Below, in pieces: positions 1-8,011 of a stretch of 64,000 nucleotides of DNA. Source of the stretch: Bacilli bacterium (lineage in GTDB: Bacteria; Bacillota_I; Bacilli_A; RFN20; CAG-826); NCBI GenBank assembly GCA_035326105.1, contig DAOKYO010000002.1, forward strand, positions 620,001 through 684,000. Direction: 5' to 3'. Numbering within the stretch: position 1 is the first letter of the stretch; each line of letters opens with the position of its first letter. Position numbers and translations under genes: made by a program. The notes beneath the pieces were generated by a model, which worked only from the letters and a program-made list of their open reading frames with translations, was not told the origin of the DNA and made no database searches.

Positions 1-1
1 G

Positions 2-250
2 CTGATTCAAAGTGTTTTGCGCGGAATGGGTGCGGGGGTATGCGCGGTGATCATCGACATCGTCATTGATATGAGCGGGAAAATTATCAAACGAAGAGAG
101 ATAATGCCTATCGCGATTGTGGTGGCTGCTTTTATCGCAGTTACGATGTTCAACGTCAACGCGATGTTCGTCATCCTGACTTGCGTATTCATTGGGCTAT
201 TGAGCGCGACTAAAAACAACGCAAGTGAGGTACAGGATGATCTACCTTAA
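2..250 (+). CDS. Chromate transporter subunit, C-terminal end (partial)
   Basis: The frame is open from the left edge, so the start is missing. The visible 82 residues are hydrophobic and end in a transmembrane stretch, as in the first half of split (short-chain) ChrA/CHR-family transporters. The gene overlaps the next, recognisable CHR gene by 14 bases, so the two are translationally coupled and probably form a heteromeric membrane transporter. Family members export chromate, but many are annotated only by similarity, so the substrate is uncertain. It is cargo of the mobile element. Confidence 0.7.
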   Translation: MIQSVLRGMGAGVCAVIIDIVIDMSGKIIKRREIMPIAIVVAAFIAVTMFNVNAMFVILTCVFIGLLSATKNNASEVQDDLP

Positions 251-800
251 GCTTTTATTGGCATTTTTTCAGATCGGTCTATTCAGCATCGGAGGCGGGT
301 ATGCCGCTCTGCCGTTGATACAAAACCAGGTCGTGCAGATACATGGCTGGCTTACTATGGATGAATTTGCGGATATCATCACAATTTCACAAATGACTCC
401 GGGACCAATTGCGATAAATTCCGCAAGTTTTGTTGGCGCAAGAATCGCGGGTCTTTGGGGCGCTTTGGTCGCGACACTTGGTTGCGTGTTACCCTCGTTT
501 ATCATTGTATTATGCTTTGCGTTCTTGTATAAAAAATACAGAAACCTCCGATACGTACAGGGCGTACTGAAGAGCCTGCAACCCGCAGTTGTGGGCTTGA
601 TTGCTTCGGCTGGCGTGGTTATTGTTTCTCAAGTGCTTTGGCAGGGGAGCCTTTTCGAGTTTCAGGTAAGCGCTATTGACTGGATTGCTGTAGTGATCAT
701 GCTGATCTGTATTCTACTGTTGCGAAGGTTTAAACTCAATTCAATATACGTTATGCTGGGTGCCGGTGCTGTAGGCGGATTGATTTATACCATGCTATAA
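237..800 (+). CDS. Chromate transporter, short-chain CHR family
   Basis: A 187-residue membrane protein with the CHR-family N-terminal pattern FSIGGGYAALPLI near residues 16-28 and the SQMTPGP motif near residue 55. About five or six hydrophobic segments follow. It is half the length of fused ChrA, so it is the second member of a split pair with the partial gene before it. The ATG at 237 is preferred over a GTG at 225 because GAGG lies at a suitable distance upstream. The family is a proton-coupled chromate/sulfate-type anion transporter of the inner membrane; the exact substrate here is inference. Confidence 0.85.
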   Translation: MIYLKLLLAFFQIGLFSIGGGYAALPLIQNQVVQIHGWLTMDEFADIITISQMTPGPIAINSASFVGARIAGLWGALVATLGCVLPSFIIVLCFAFLYKKYRNLRYVQGVLKSLQPAVVGLIASAGVVIVSQVLWQGSLFEFQVSAIDWIAVVIMLICILLLRRFKLNSIYVMLGAGAVGGLIYTML

Positions 801-884
801 ATGCACGTGCATCGTTTCTATATTGCTGAAAAGAACGCGTATAACTGGGAAAAGCCAGGAGGCTTTGCCTCTGTTACTACGGAT

Positions 885-926
885 TTTCTCCCTTCGCTGT
901 CCAGTAGGAAGTGAGGGGAGTTTTTC
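885..926 (+). terminator. Possible terminator after chromate transporter
   Basis: An imperfect hairpin pairs CTCCCTTC with GAAGTGAGGGGAG and is followed by a short T run. It separates the transporter from the recombinase module. The stem is imperfect, so termination strength is uncertain. Confidence 0.45.
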
Positions 927-950
927 TATCCCTCGGAACGGAGGGTGGCT

Positions 951-1211
951 TTGGAACATTCAACAACAGAGATCGTGGTAGGAAAAACGCTGTTCATTGT
1001 CACAGCTGAGTGCAGCCCGGCAGCTACCGAGACCTTAGAGCAGAAGCTGAAAAAGCTGATCATCCAACACATTCCGGATGTGCGAAAAGTTAACAGTAAG
1101 TTATCGGATAACGCCGCCGGGCAACTTGCTATGTCCTCCGATCAGAGCGAACATGGTCACGACCCAAACGAAAGCAGGAGGAGTTCTGATGATGAGGAAA
1201 CAGCAGGTTGA
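951..1211 (+). CDS. TnpW-like small transposon-encoded protein
   Basis: About 86 residues, with a core VVGKTLFIVTAECSPAATET followed by LEQKLKKLI. It resembles the small TnpW-type proteins that precede TndX/TnpX recombinases in clostridial elements (something that ends in a TATET-type step and a short amphipathic helix). The C-terminus is charged and low-complexity. TTG at 951 has GGAGGG at an ideal distance; GTG at 945 overlaps that ribosome site. The 3' end overlaps the recombinase start by 23 bases, suggesting coupled translation. The function of the family is unknown. The assignment rests mainly on context plus this short motif. Confidence 0.55.
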   Translation: MEHSTTEIVVGKTLFIVTAECSPAATETLEQKLKKLIIQHIPDVRKVNSKLSDNAAGQLAMSSDQSEHGHDPNESRRSSDDEETAG

Positions 1212-2826
1212 CCAAAGCAAAATCACTGCACTGTATTGCCGTTTGTCCCGTGATGACGGCGGCGATGCGGAGTCCAACAGCATTAGCAACCAAAAGGCGA
1301 TTCTGAACAAGTATGCCGCCGAAAATGGCTTTACCAATCCAAGGTTCTATGTCGATGATGGATGGTCGGGCGCGAATTTCAATCGCCCCGGCTTTCAGGA
1401 AATGCTCGGCGACATCGAGGATGGTGTCGTTGGGGCGGTAATATGCAAAGATATGTCAAGGTTCGGTAGAGACTACTTGAATGTTGGTCTCTACACAGAG
1501 ATGACCTTTCCAGACGCAGGCGTTAGGTTCATTGCCATATACGATAACGTGGATAGCGCGAATGCAGTGGACAACGATTTCACGCCGTTTCGGAATATCA
1601 TAAACGAGTGGTACTGCCGCGACATCTCCAAAAAGGTTAAGGCAGGGATGAAGGCCAGGGCGCTAAAGGGAGAGCATCTCACAGGCAACGTTCCCTATGG
1701 ATACCTGTGGTCTGATACCGATCCCAAAAAATGGGTGATTGACGAGGAAGCCGCGGAAGTGGTACGGGAGATTTATCGACTCTACATTGGGGGTATGACT
1801 TTCAAGCAAATTGCCGAAGAAATGAGCAATCGGAAAATTGACCCGCCTTCCAAACACATGATGCAGATCGGACTATACAAGTACGGCAGACGCCTCAATC
1901 TTGAGGATCCGCCAGAATTCTGGCACTTGGCGACAATCATTGTGATTATCGACCGTTACGAGTATGCAGGACATACCGTCAGCTACCGTAGAGAAAAGAT
2001 ATCCTATAAAAACAAGAAAAGCGTCCAAAACCCTGAAAGTGACTGGATTGTTACCCGTGATACACAAGAGGCGATCATCGACGAGGAAACCTGGCAAACT
2101 GCTCACAGGATCAGAGAAAGTGGCCGGCGCAGAAAGATCATCGCTCACGATAAAAGTCCACTCAACGGTTTGATTTTTTGTGACACGTGTGGGAACAAGC
2201 TGTATTACAAGCCTACACCGAGGTTGAAATCCCACGGCGGATGCTATATGTGCGGGTACTATCTGCATTACAAACTCTGCACAACGCACTATATTCGACG
2301 GGATGATTTGGATGGAATGGTGCTCACCCATCTCCGCAAGGTCACGGCTTTTGCCAAAGCGCATGAAGACGAGTTCACCAGAATGGTGGAGCGGAAAACA
2401 AAGCGAAGCGGTGATGACGCTCTCCGTAAAAACGAGAAAGAGCTCGCCGAGGGGCTGAATCGCCTAAACGAAATCGACCATATCATAAACCGACTATATG
2501 AGGATAAGGTGGTCGGCGAATTAAGCGCCGAGCGGTTCGCAAAAATGCTCGCCGGCTTTGAGGCAGAACAATCACAGCTCCGCACCCGTTGTGAACAACT
2601 GCGAATTGTCATCGCCGAAGACAGGGAAAATAACGATGGTGTGGAGCGGTTCATAAAACTGGTAAGGCAGTTCACAGATATTACCGTATTGACTACAGAG
2701 CTTGCGGTGACACTTATTGAAAAGGTCATCGTCGGGCAAGCGGAAAAAATCGATGGACAACTGCGGCAAAAGGTCCGAATCATTTACAACTTCATAGGTG
2801 ATGTGACTGGGGAAATTCCTGAATAG
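1189..2826 (+). CDS. Large serine recombinase, TndX/TnpX type
   Basis: A 545-residue site-specific recombinase that excises and inserts the element. The N-terminal resolvase domain has the catalytic serine in YCRLSRDD, followed by DDGWSGANFNRPGF and the DMSRFGRD motif. A recombinase domain follows (KVKAGMKARALKGEHLTGN, PYGY). Then come a zinc ribbon with CDTCG and later CxxC/C residues, a coiled coil, and a C-terminal DUF4368-like segment ending in NFIGDVTGE. The ATG at 1189 is chosen because GGAGGAG lies directly upstream, although the frame is open further back. It looks intact. Confidence 0.95.
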   Translation: MMRKQQVDQSKITALYCRLSRDDGGDAESNSISNQKAILNKYAAENGFTNPRFYVDDGWSGANFNRPGFQEMLGDIEDGVVGAVICKDMSRFGRDYLNVGLYTEMTFPDAGVRFIAIYDNVDSANAVDNDFTPFRNIINEWYCRDISKKVKAGMKARALKGEHLTGNVPYGYLWSDTDPKKWVIDEEAAEVVREIYRLYIGGMTFKQIAEEMSNRKIDPPSKHMMQIGLYKYGRRLNLEDPPEFWHLATIIVIIDRYEYAGHTVSYRREKISYKNKKSVQNPESDWIVTRDTQEAIIDEETWQTAHRIRESGRRRKIIAHDKSPLNGLIFCDTCGNKLYYKPTPRLKSHGGCYMCGYYLHYKLCTTHYIRRDDLDGMVLTHLRKVTAFAKAHEDEFTRMVERKTKRSGDDALRKNEKELAEGLNRLNEIDHIINRLYEDKVVGELSAERFAKMLAGFEAEQSQLRTRCEQLRIVIAEDRENNDGVERFIKLVRQFTDITVLTTELAVTLIEKVIVGQAEKIDGQLRQKVRIIYNFIGDVTGEIPE

Positions 2827-2863
2827 CGGCTCTGTCGAATGTGACGGAGCCGCTGGTTTTTTG
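2825..2863 (+). terminator. Intrinsic terminator of recombinase gene
   Basis: AGCGGCTCTGTC pairs with GACGGAGCCGCT across a six-base loop and is followed by six Ts. The stem begins inside the recombinase stop codon. Confidence 0.85.
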
Positions 2864-2889
2864 CCCCAACTCTACTACCATAAGAATAA

Positions 2890-3087
2890 CACTCCCACAA
2901 ACCGATTACGTAACACCACCCAATGAAGGTGGCGCTCATTAAGCGGCGCAAAGCCTAAGCCCAGCATGGTCGCATGACGACCGGCGATGTCTTGACATAG
3001 ATCCAATATTCCTTCGGCCGTAAGCCGATCATAAGCATCGAAGAAATTGGTGGTTAGTTTATAACTGGTGGAATAAAAAAGTTTCAT
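2890..3087 (-). pseudogene. Acyl-ACP thioesterase, N-terminal fragment cut by the element
   Basis: From ATG at 3087, with GAGGGAAG upstream, about 65 residues read as the start of a hotdog-fold acyl-ACP thioesterase: a short beta segment, then LTAEGILDLCQDIAGRHATM and LGLGFAPLNERHLHWVV. The family is about 240 residues long. Similarity stops at RNRFVG, after which five residues and a stop come from element DNA. The rest of the gene should lie left of the element, outside the window. The enzyme would release fatty acids from acyl carrier protein. This copy is almost certainly non-functional while the element is in place. Confidence 0.7.
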
Positions 3088-3318
3088 ATCTTCCCTCTTT
3101 TTTATTATTCTATCTTGATTTTTATCTTTTCGAAACTCAATTTGACGGATTATTTGATTTTCCACTTAATTTATTTTTTATTTTTAAAGAAAAAGAAGCC
3201 AATAAATTAAAAACATAGTCGCGTTTTATTCTCATTAGCACTAGATTTTTTATTCTCTAACGATGATAATATATACTGAGTAAAGACTTAATGAACATCA
3301 AAAGACAAAGAGGTAATT

Positions 3319-4503
3319 ATGGAAAAAAACTTTACGCGGCTGGATAAACTATTTAAAGAAATCTTTAATGAAGAACCAACCGATCATTTCTCTTGCGGAG
3401 GGCGAATTGAAATTATCGGTAACCATACCGATCATAACCATGGCTTATGTTTGGTTGGCAATTGCTCGTTAGCTATCGATGCCAGCGCTAAAGTAAATAA
3501 TACTTCCAAAGTAAGTATTTATTCTGAAGGCATGGGGCTGATTGAAGTCGACCTAAGCGAACTAAGTATCGTTGAAAAAGAAAAGGGAACCAGTCAGGGA
3601 ATCATCCGGGGTGTGGCAAACGCTATCGCTCAAAAAAACGGCCTCGTAAGTGGATTCAATGCCTATATGAGCAGCAATATTCCTGCGGGAGCGGGAGTTT
3701 CTTCTTCCGCCGCTTTTGAGGTTTTAATCGGCCAGATTTTTAACTATTTTTTTAACGGCTCCCACTTTGGCGAACTTTTTCTCGCTCAAGCCGGTCAGTA
3801 TGCCGAGAACAAATATTTCGGCAAACCCTGTGGTCTGCTTGACCAAATCGGTGTCGCTTTCGGCAAAGCAAATTTTCTTGATTTTGCTGATATCAAGCAA
3901 CCGGCTATTATCGGACTTCCCTTTAATTTACCCTTATCTTTGTTTTTAATTACACCGCCGGGCACACATGCTGATCTGGTTGATGCCTACGCTAAAATTC
4001 CAAATAGTATGTTTCATGTCGCTCATTATTTCAATCAAGAATTTCTTCGTGATATCAACCCCCGTTATTTTCTCGAGGCCGATATGCTTCATGATATCCA
4101 GCTACCGGAGGATGAAATAGCCATCGCCCGCCACTTTTTTACTGAAAATGAGCGCGTGCTGAAAGCTAAGACTGCCTTGTTAGAAAATGATGTCGATCTA
4201 TTTCTTGAACAAATCCGCGCCTCACAGCATTCTTCCCACCACAATCTTCACAATACCTTTCTTGAAGGCGAATACCACGGCAGCCCTCAAGAAGCCATTG
4301 ACGTCCTAAGCCCACTTATTAATCACAATGGAGCAATTCGTATCCACGGTGGGGGTTTTAAAGGTTCAATACTGGCCTTCATTAAGCCCGAGATTAAAGA
4401 AGCCTTTATCGACGGAGTCAAGGCTTCGTTTCCAAACTATCCTATTGAAGAAATATTTATTTCACCTGAAGGCGGAAGGCATATCGCCTCCCCTTTAAAA
4501 TAG
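3319..4503 (+). CDS. galK: Galactokinase
   Basis: A 394-residue GHMP-family sugar kinase that phosphorylates galactose at C1 in the Leloir pathway. The galactokinase signature reads GGRIEIIGNHTDHNHG (residues 27-42; canonical GEHTDYNGG). The phosphate loop is IPAGAGVSSSAAFE, and the C-terminal GHMP motif IRIHGGGFKGSILAF is also present. The start has AGAGG upstream. It stands alone, with no galT or galE next to it, and its 3' end overlaps the convergent cardiolipin synthase by 9 bases. Galactose could come from the GH36 and GH2 enzymes encoded elsewhere in the window. Closely related GHMP sugar kinases are the only alternative. Confidence 0.9.
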   Translation: MEKNFTRLDKLFKEIFNEEPTDHFSCGGRIEIIGNHTDHNHGLCLVGNCSLAIDASAKVNNTSKVSIYSEGMGLIEVDLSELSIVEKEKGTSQGIIRGVANAIAQKNGLVSGFNAYMSSNIPAGAGVSSSAAFEVLIGQIFNYFFNGSHFGELFLAQAGQYAENKYFGKPCGLLDQIGVAFGKANFLDFADIKQPAIIGLPFNLPLSLFLITPPGTHADLVDAYAKIPNSMFHVAHYFNQEFLRDINPRYFLEADMLHDIQLPEDEIAIARHFFTENERVLKAKTALLENDVDLFLEQIRASQHSSHHNLHNTFLEGEYHGSPQEAIDVLSPLINHNGAIRIHGGGFKGSILAFIKPEIKEAFIDGVKASFPNYPIEEIFISPEGGRHIASPLK

Positions 4504-6081
4504 CGGATCAAAGAAGCTCATAATAAAACCGATAAACCGTTCAAACCAGGGAAATTCACGGCATCGTTTTAATGTTATTAGTTCACTTTTAGCTATCGTT
4601 TGCTGATAATCTGATTCGGCTTTTTTAGCTGTTTGTTCATCAAAAATCAGCGCTCCGTTTTCATAATTTAAGTATAGAGAGCGAAAGTCAAAGTTAATCG
4701 AACCGATATTAATAATCTTATCATCACTAATCACTAATTTTCCGTGCATAAATCCCGGGGTGTATTCGTAAATTTTAATTCCAATCTTAATAAGAGCGGC
4801 ATAGTAGGTTCTTGCCACCCAAAAGGGAATTTTCTTATCCGGATGATGGGGCATAATAATTACCACTTCCACCCCTCTTTTTTGAGCGGCGGTGATGGCT
4901 TTTTTCAAGGCTTCGTTCATAACTAAATATGGTGTGTAAATATGAACATAATGCTTGGCATCGCCAATTTGATCGAGGAACAATCGCTCACCGCGTTCTT
5001 CACCATCTTCCGGAGCGTCGGCGTAGGGAGTAATAAATCCTCCCGAACTTTCGTTTTTCGTCGCGGCTTGAAAATCCTTGGGATCATGTAAATATGGTTC
5101 GACGATTATCGAATCTTTGTCATATATATGCCACATTGATAAAAAAGTTATGGTCAAGGAATTGACTGCCTCACCCCTAAATCTTAAAGCGGTATCTTTC
5201 CAATGGCCAAACCGATTTAATTGATTGATATATTCATCGGCTAAATTGATGCCTCCGATAAATCCGATCTGGCCGTCAATAATCATCATTTTGCGGTGAT
5301 CGCGGCTGTTTTGATAGGGGGATAGGGTTGACGAAAGAGGGGAAAACACCCGACATTTGATTCCCGTTGCCCGAATTTTTTTATAGTAATTGCGGGGAAT
5401 GGTCGTGAGCGAGTTTAAGCCGTCATATAGCAGGCGAACTTCCACTCCTTCCTGAACCTTCTTCTTTAAAATTGTGACAATGCTGTTCCACATAACGCCT
5501 GGAGCGATAATAAAGTATTCGAGAAAAATAAACTTTTTGGCGCCTTCCAACGCCTTGATCATATCCGGATAGACATCATCCCCTAACGGGTAATAGGTCG
5601 CCGCTTGATTGCGATAGGTAGGAAAAGGACCATAATTATGGAGATAGTTGACAACTCCAGCATATTCAAAATAATTCCGCCGGATTTCTTCCTGAATCGT
5701 TTCGTCCTGCTCCATATAAACGGACGTTTCCTTCATTCGGCGAACCAGCTTCTTACTAATGGAATGAGCCGCGGGCATAATTCGCACCCATAAATAAAGG
5801 AGCGAACCAAAAATAGGCAATATACTGACGATTACAATCCACGCCAATTTATAACTCTGGTCCGTATCGCGTTTTAAAATCGTGGCGATTAGAATAATTG
5901 AAATTGCTAAATTTAATAAATAATAGGAATAGAAATTTTCAAAAATATTGATTAAGAAAAGAACGAATACTGCTATCTGAATGAGCACTAACAGTATGGT
6001 AGGCGTCATTTGATTAAGAAAAAGCCGTTTAAATATATTGGTCTTTTTCCGCTTGCGAATGGTTAAATCTTTCTTTTTCAT
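4495..6081 (-). CDS. cls: Cardiolipin synthase (PLD family)
   Basis: 528 residues. Two N-terminal transmembrane helices (about 25-95, PLDc_N type) are followed by two phospholipase D repeats, each with an HxKxxxxD motif: HRKMMIID beginning at residue 262 and HGKLVISD beginning at residue 446. The length and layout match bacterial cardiolipin synthases, which join two phosphatidylglycerol molecules in the membrane. Cls is the best call; another PLD-type phosphatidyltransferase cannot be excluded. Confidence 0.93.
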   Translation of the reverse strand: MKKKDLTIRKRKKTNIFKRLFLNQMTPTILLVLIQIAVFVLFLINIFENFYSYYLLNLAISIILIATILKRDTDQSYKLAWIVIVSILPIFGSLLYLWVRIMPAAHSISKKLVRRMKETSVYMEQDETIQEEIRRNYFEYAGVVNYLHNYGPFPTYRNQAATYYPLGDDVYPDMIKALEGAKKFIFLEYFIIAPGVMWNSIVTILKKKVQEGVEVRLLYDGLNSLTTIPRNYYKKIRATGIKCRVFSPLSSTLSPYQNSRDHRKMMIIDGQIGFIGGINLADEYINQLNRFGHWKDTALRFRGEAVNSLTITFLSMWHIYDKDSIIVEPYLHDPKDFQAATKNESSGGFITPYADAPEDGEERGERLFLDQIGDAKHYVHIYTPYLVMNEALKKAITAAQKRGVEVVIIMPHHPDKKIPFWVARTYYAALIKIGIKIYEYTPGFMHGKLVISDDKIINIGSINFDFRSLYLNYENGALIFDEQTAKKAESDYQQTIAKSELITLKRCREFPWFERFIGFIMSFFDPLF

Positions 6082-6249
6082 AATTAGTTAAATATAGCAC
6101 CTAAATAATAGACAATAAACGTTACTTTTCCTAGTAAAAAAATACATGGGTAAAGAAAATCGTTAAAAACAAACAAAATAATTGCAAGTGAATGATAAAA
6201 TCTCTATATTTTAAGTGAGCAAATTTTGCGGGCAAGAAAGGGCTGGGAA

Positions 6250-7131
6250 ATGGAATCATTTCGTGATCTATTAGTCGAACAAGAAGAAAAGGCAGATATT
6301 CTGTTATATGGACTGCCTTTTGATCAAAATGCCTCGGTTGGAAAGGGTGCTTCCAAAGCCCCTGATCGTCTTCGGTTTTTAAGTGGTTTCTTGCCTGCCT
6401 TAACCAAAGATGGGTATCTGCTTAACCACATCCGCTTATTTGACGAAGGAAATGCGGATAAGTTGGATTACTCAGTTTTAAGTGCGAAATCTCTTTCTTT
6501 TCTAGAGAAAGAGAAATTCGTGCTTTTTATTGGCGGTGATCATAGTGTCAATATCGGAACCGTCCACGGGTTTATTAATTACTGCCAAAAAGTCAATAAA
6601 AAGCCCGGATTAATTCATATTGACGCCCATCCCGATATCTGCGATGAGTATGAAGGCAGTCACTTCTCTCACGCTACTCCGGTAAGAAGGGCTATCGACA
6701 ACGGCATCGCCCCGGAAGATATCTGCTTAATCGGCATTCGCGGTTATGAGGAACAGGAAGTCATTTATTTTGCTGCGCACCCCGAAATAAAGATATTCAA
6801 TGCCTCTTTTATTCTGGAAAATGGCCCGCAAAAAGTAATTGACTATCTAAATGAAAAATTTAATGATGACTATCTTGTTTATTTGAGTTATGATATCGAC
6901 GCTAACGATCCCGCATTCGCTCCTGGCACCGGAACTCCGGAAGCCTTTGGACCGAAATCAACCGATCTGCTGGCAATTATTCTATCGGCCTTTAAACATC
7001 TGCCTATTAAGATGATGGATTTGGTCGAAATTAGTCCACCTCTCGATAACAACGACATTACCTCGTGGCTTGGATTAAAAACGCTTTATGAAATATTTTA
7101 TGTCTTGCAACAAAAGAAAGAAACCTTATAA
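6250..7131 (+). CDS. speB: Ureohydrolase, agmatinase-like
   Basis: A 293-residue arginase/agmatinase/formiminoglutamase fold. The manganese ligands are visible in GGDHS, in HIDAHPDICDEYEG and in SYDIDANDPAFAPGTGTPE. The ATG at 6250 follows AAAGGGCTGGG; an upstream TTG in the same frame lacks a site. The gene lies 21 bases before a SpeD-like gene, so the pair probably forms a polyamine operon. In that setting agmatine to putrescine plus urea is the most likely reaction. Arginase or formimidoylglutamase activity cannot be ruled out from sequence alone. Confidence 0.85.
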   Translation: MESFRDLLVEQEEKADILLYGLPFDQNASVGKGASKAPDRLRFLSGFLPALTKDGYLLNHIRLFDEGNADKLDYSVLSAKSLSFLEKEKFVLFIGGDHSVNIGTVHGFINYCQKVNKKPGLIHIDAHPDICDEYEGSHFSHATPVRRAIDNGIAPEDICLIGIRGYEEQEVIYFAAHPEIKIFNASFILENGPQKVIDYLNEKFNDDYLVYLSYDIDANDPAFAPGTGTPEAFGPKSTDLLAIILSAFKHLPIKMMDLVEISPPLDNNDITSWLGLKTLYEIFYVLQQKKETL

Positions 7132-7152
7132 GAAAGAACCAAAGATAGAGAA

Positions 7153-7956
7153 ATGAAACACATTACGCTTGACGCCTATGGTGGGAATCCTCGCCAACTT
7201 GATGACATCAAATTAATCAATGAAACGCTTATTACCTTAGCCTACAAACTAAAACTGGCACCAATTTGCCCACCGCAAATTATTCCTTACTATTATGGCA
7301 AGGTAAAGAAAGATATCGGCGTATCATCCTTCGTCCTTTTGGAAGGCGGACACATTACTATTCACACCTTTCCGCTTCGGGAATGTTACTTCTTAGATAT
7401 TTTTACCACCAAAAGCTTTGATGAAGATCAAGTAGTTCCATTTTTGCAGACTCGGCTCTCATTTGAACTCAAATCATCGGTCTTTATTTCTACCGATCGC
7501 AGTAAGCCCAATTTTGAAATGGCACCATATAGTCCGAAAGATGATTTTGGACCCCACCTGATGGGCGAAGTAAAGAGTAGTACCATCGTTGATATGGAGC
7601 ACATGGCTGATTTCCTTGAAAATATCGTGTTTGATATAAATATGGATCCCATTACCCGAGCTTTCGTTCTTAAATCAACAATGAAGAACCCCAAGTTTTT
7701 ATCGGGAATTATCGTTATTGCGCAAAGCCATATTGCTCTTCACTATGAATATAAAACCAAAAAGATTTATGCCGATGTTTTCTCTTGCCGACCTTTTGAT
7801 TACACTGTCGTCCGTAGCCATATTGAAAAGTTGGGCGAAGTGAAATCATTGTCTTTAGTCGCCAGAGGGGCAATGCATATTGATAAGATTAAGGCGAATA
7901 TTGCTCATGATGAGCATTTGGCCTCCATGAAATGGCAAAAAATTATTCGTCGGTAA
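7153..7956 (+). CDS. Tandem-domain AdoMet decarboxylase (SpeD/SpeH)-like protein
   Basis: 267 residues made of two SpeH-like halves. The N-terminal half (1-125) carries GGHITIHTF where the pyruvoyl site should be: Ser is Gly66 and the Cys position is Thr86. The C-terminal half (about 145-255) carries QSHIALHYEY and ADVFSC. Ser192, His197 and Cys212 there match the spacing of the SpeH catalytic Ser63/His68/Cys83 triad. The usual Glu before the cleavage Ser is Gln191. So only the C-terminal half looks able to self-process to a pyruvoyl enzyme. It is co-transcribed with an agmatinase-like gene and has no spermidine synthase neighbour. It may decarboxylate AdoMet, or arginine/ornithine, as some SpeD relatives do. 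Confidence 0.8.
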   Translation: MKHITLDAYGGNPRQLDDIKLINETLITLAYKLKLAPICPPQIIPYYYGKVKKDIGVSSFVLLEGGHITIHTFPLRECYFLDIFTTKSFDEDQVVPFLQTRLSFELKSSVFISTDRSKPNFEMAPYSPKDDFGPHLMGEVKSSTIVDMEHMADFLENIVFDINMDPITRAFVLKSTMKNPKFLSGIIVIAQSHIALHYEYKTKKIYADVFSCRPFDYTVVRSHIEKLGEVKSLSLVARGAMHIDKIKANIAHDEHLASMKWQKIIRR

Positions 7957-7965
7957 TTTAAAATA

Positions 7966-8010
7966 AAAAGATCTTAGTTCTGATGATATATCTTGCTAAG
8001 ATCTTTTTTT
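7966..8010. terminator. Bidirectional terminator between convergent genes
   Basis: AAAAGATCTTAG pairs perfectly with CTAAGATCTTTT and has T runs on both strands. It serves the speB/SpeD-like pair and the converging endonuclease gene. Confidence 0.9.
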
Positions 8011-8011
8011 A

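Larger units (their letters stand above)
1..2890 (+). mobile_element. Right end of a TndX/TnpX-type integrative element
   Basis: This stretch is clearly more GC-rich than the rest of the window. It holds a chromate transporter pair, a TnpW-like small ORF and a large serine recombinase, ending in a terminator. Just beyond it a minus-strand acyl-ACP thioesterase gene begins normally at 3087 and loses its homology near 2890. This marks the element end to within about 15 bases; I cannot define the exact target dinucleotide. The recombinase gene next to the boundary is the usual layout of Tn4451/Tn5397-like elements. The left end lies outside the window. Confidence 0.8.

Noticed and set aside
801..812. 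Perfect palindrome ATGCACGTGCAT after the chromate transporter gene
   Set aside because: It is just one 12-bp palindrome without a second copy or a promoter next to it; no support for an operator.
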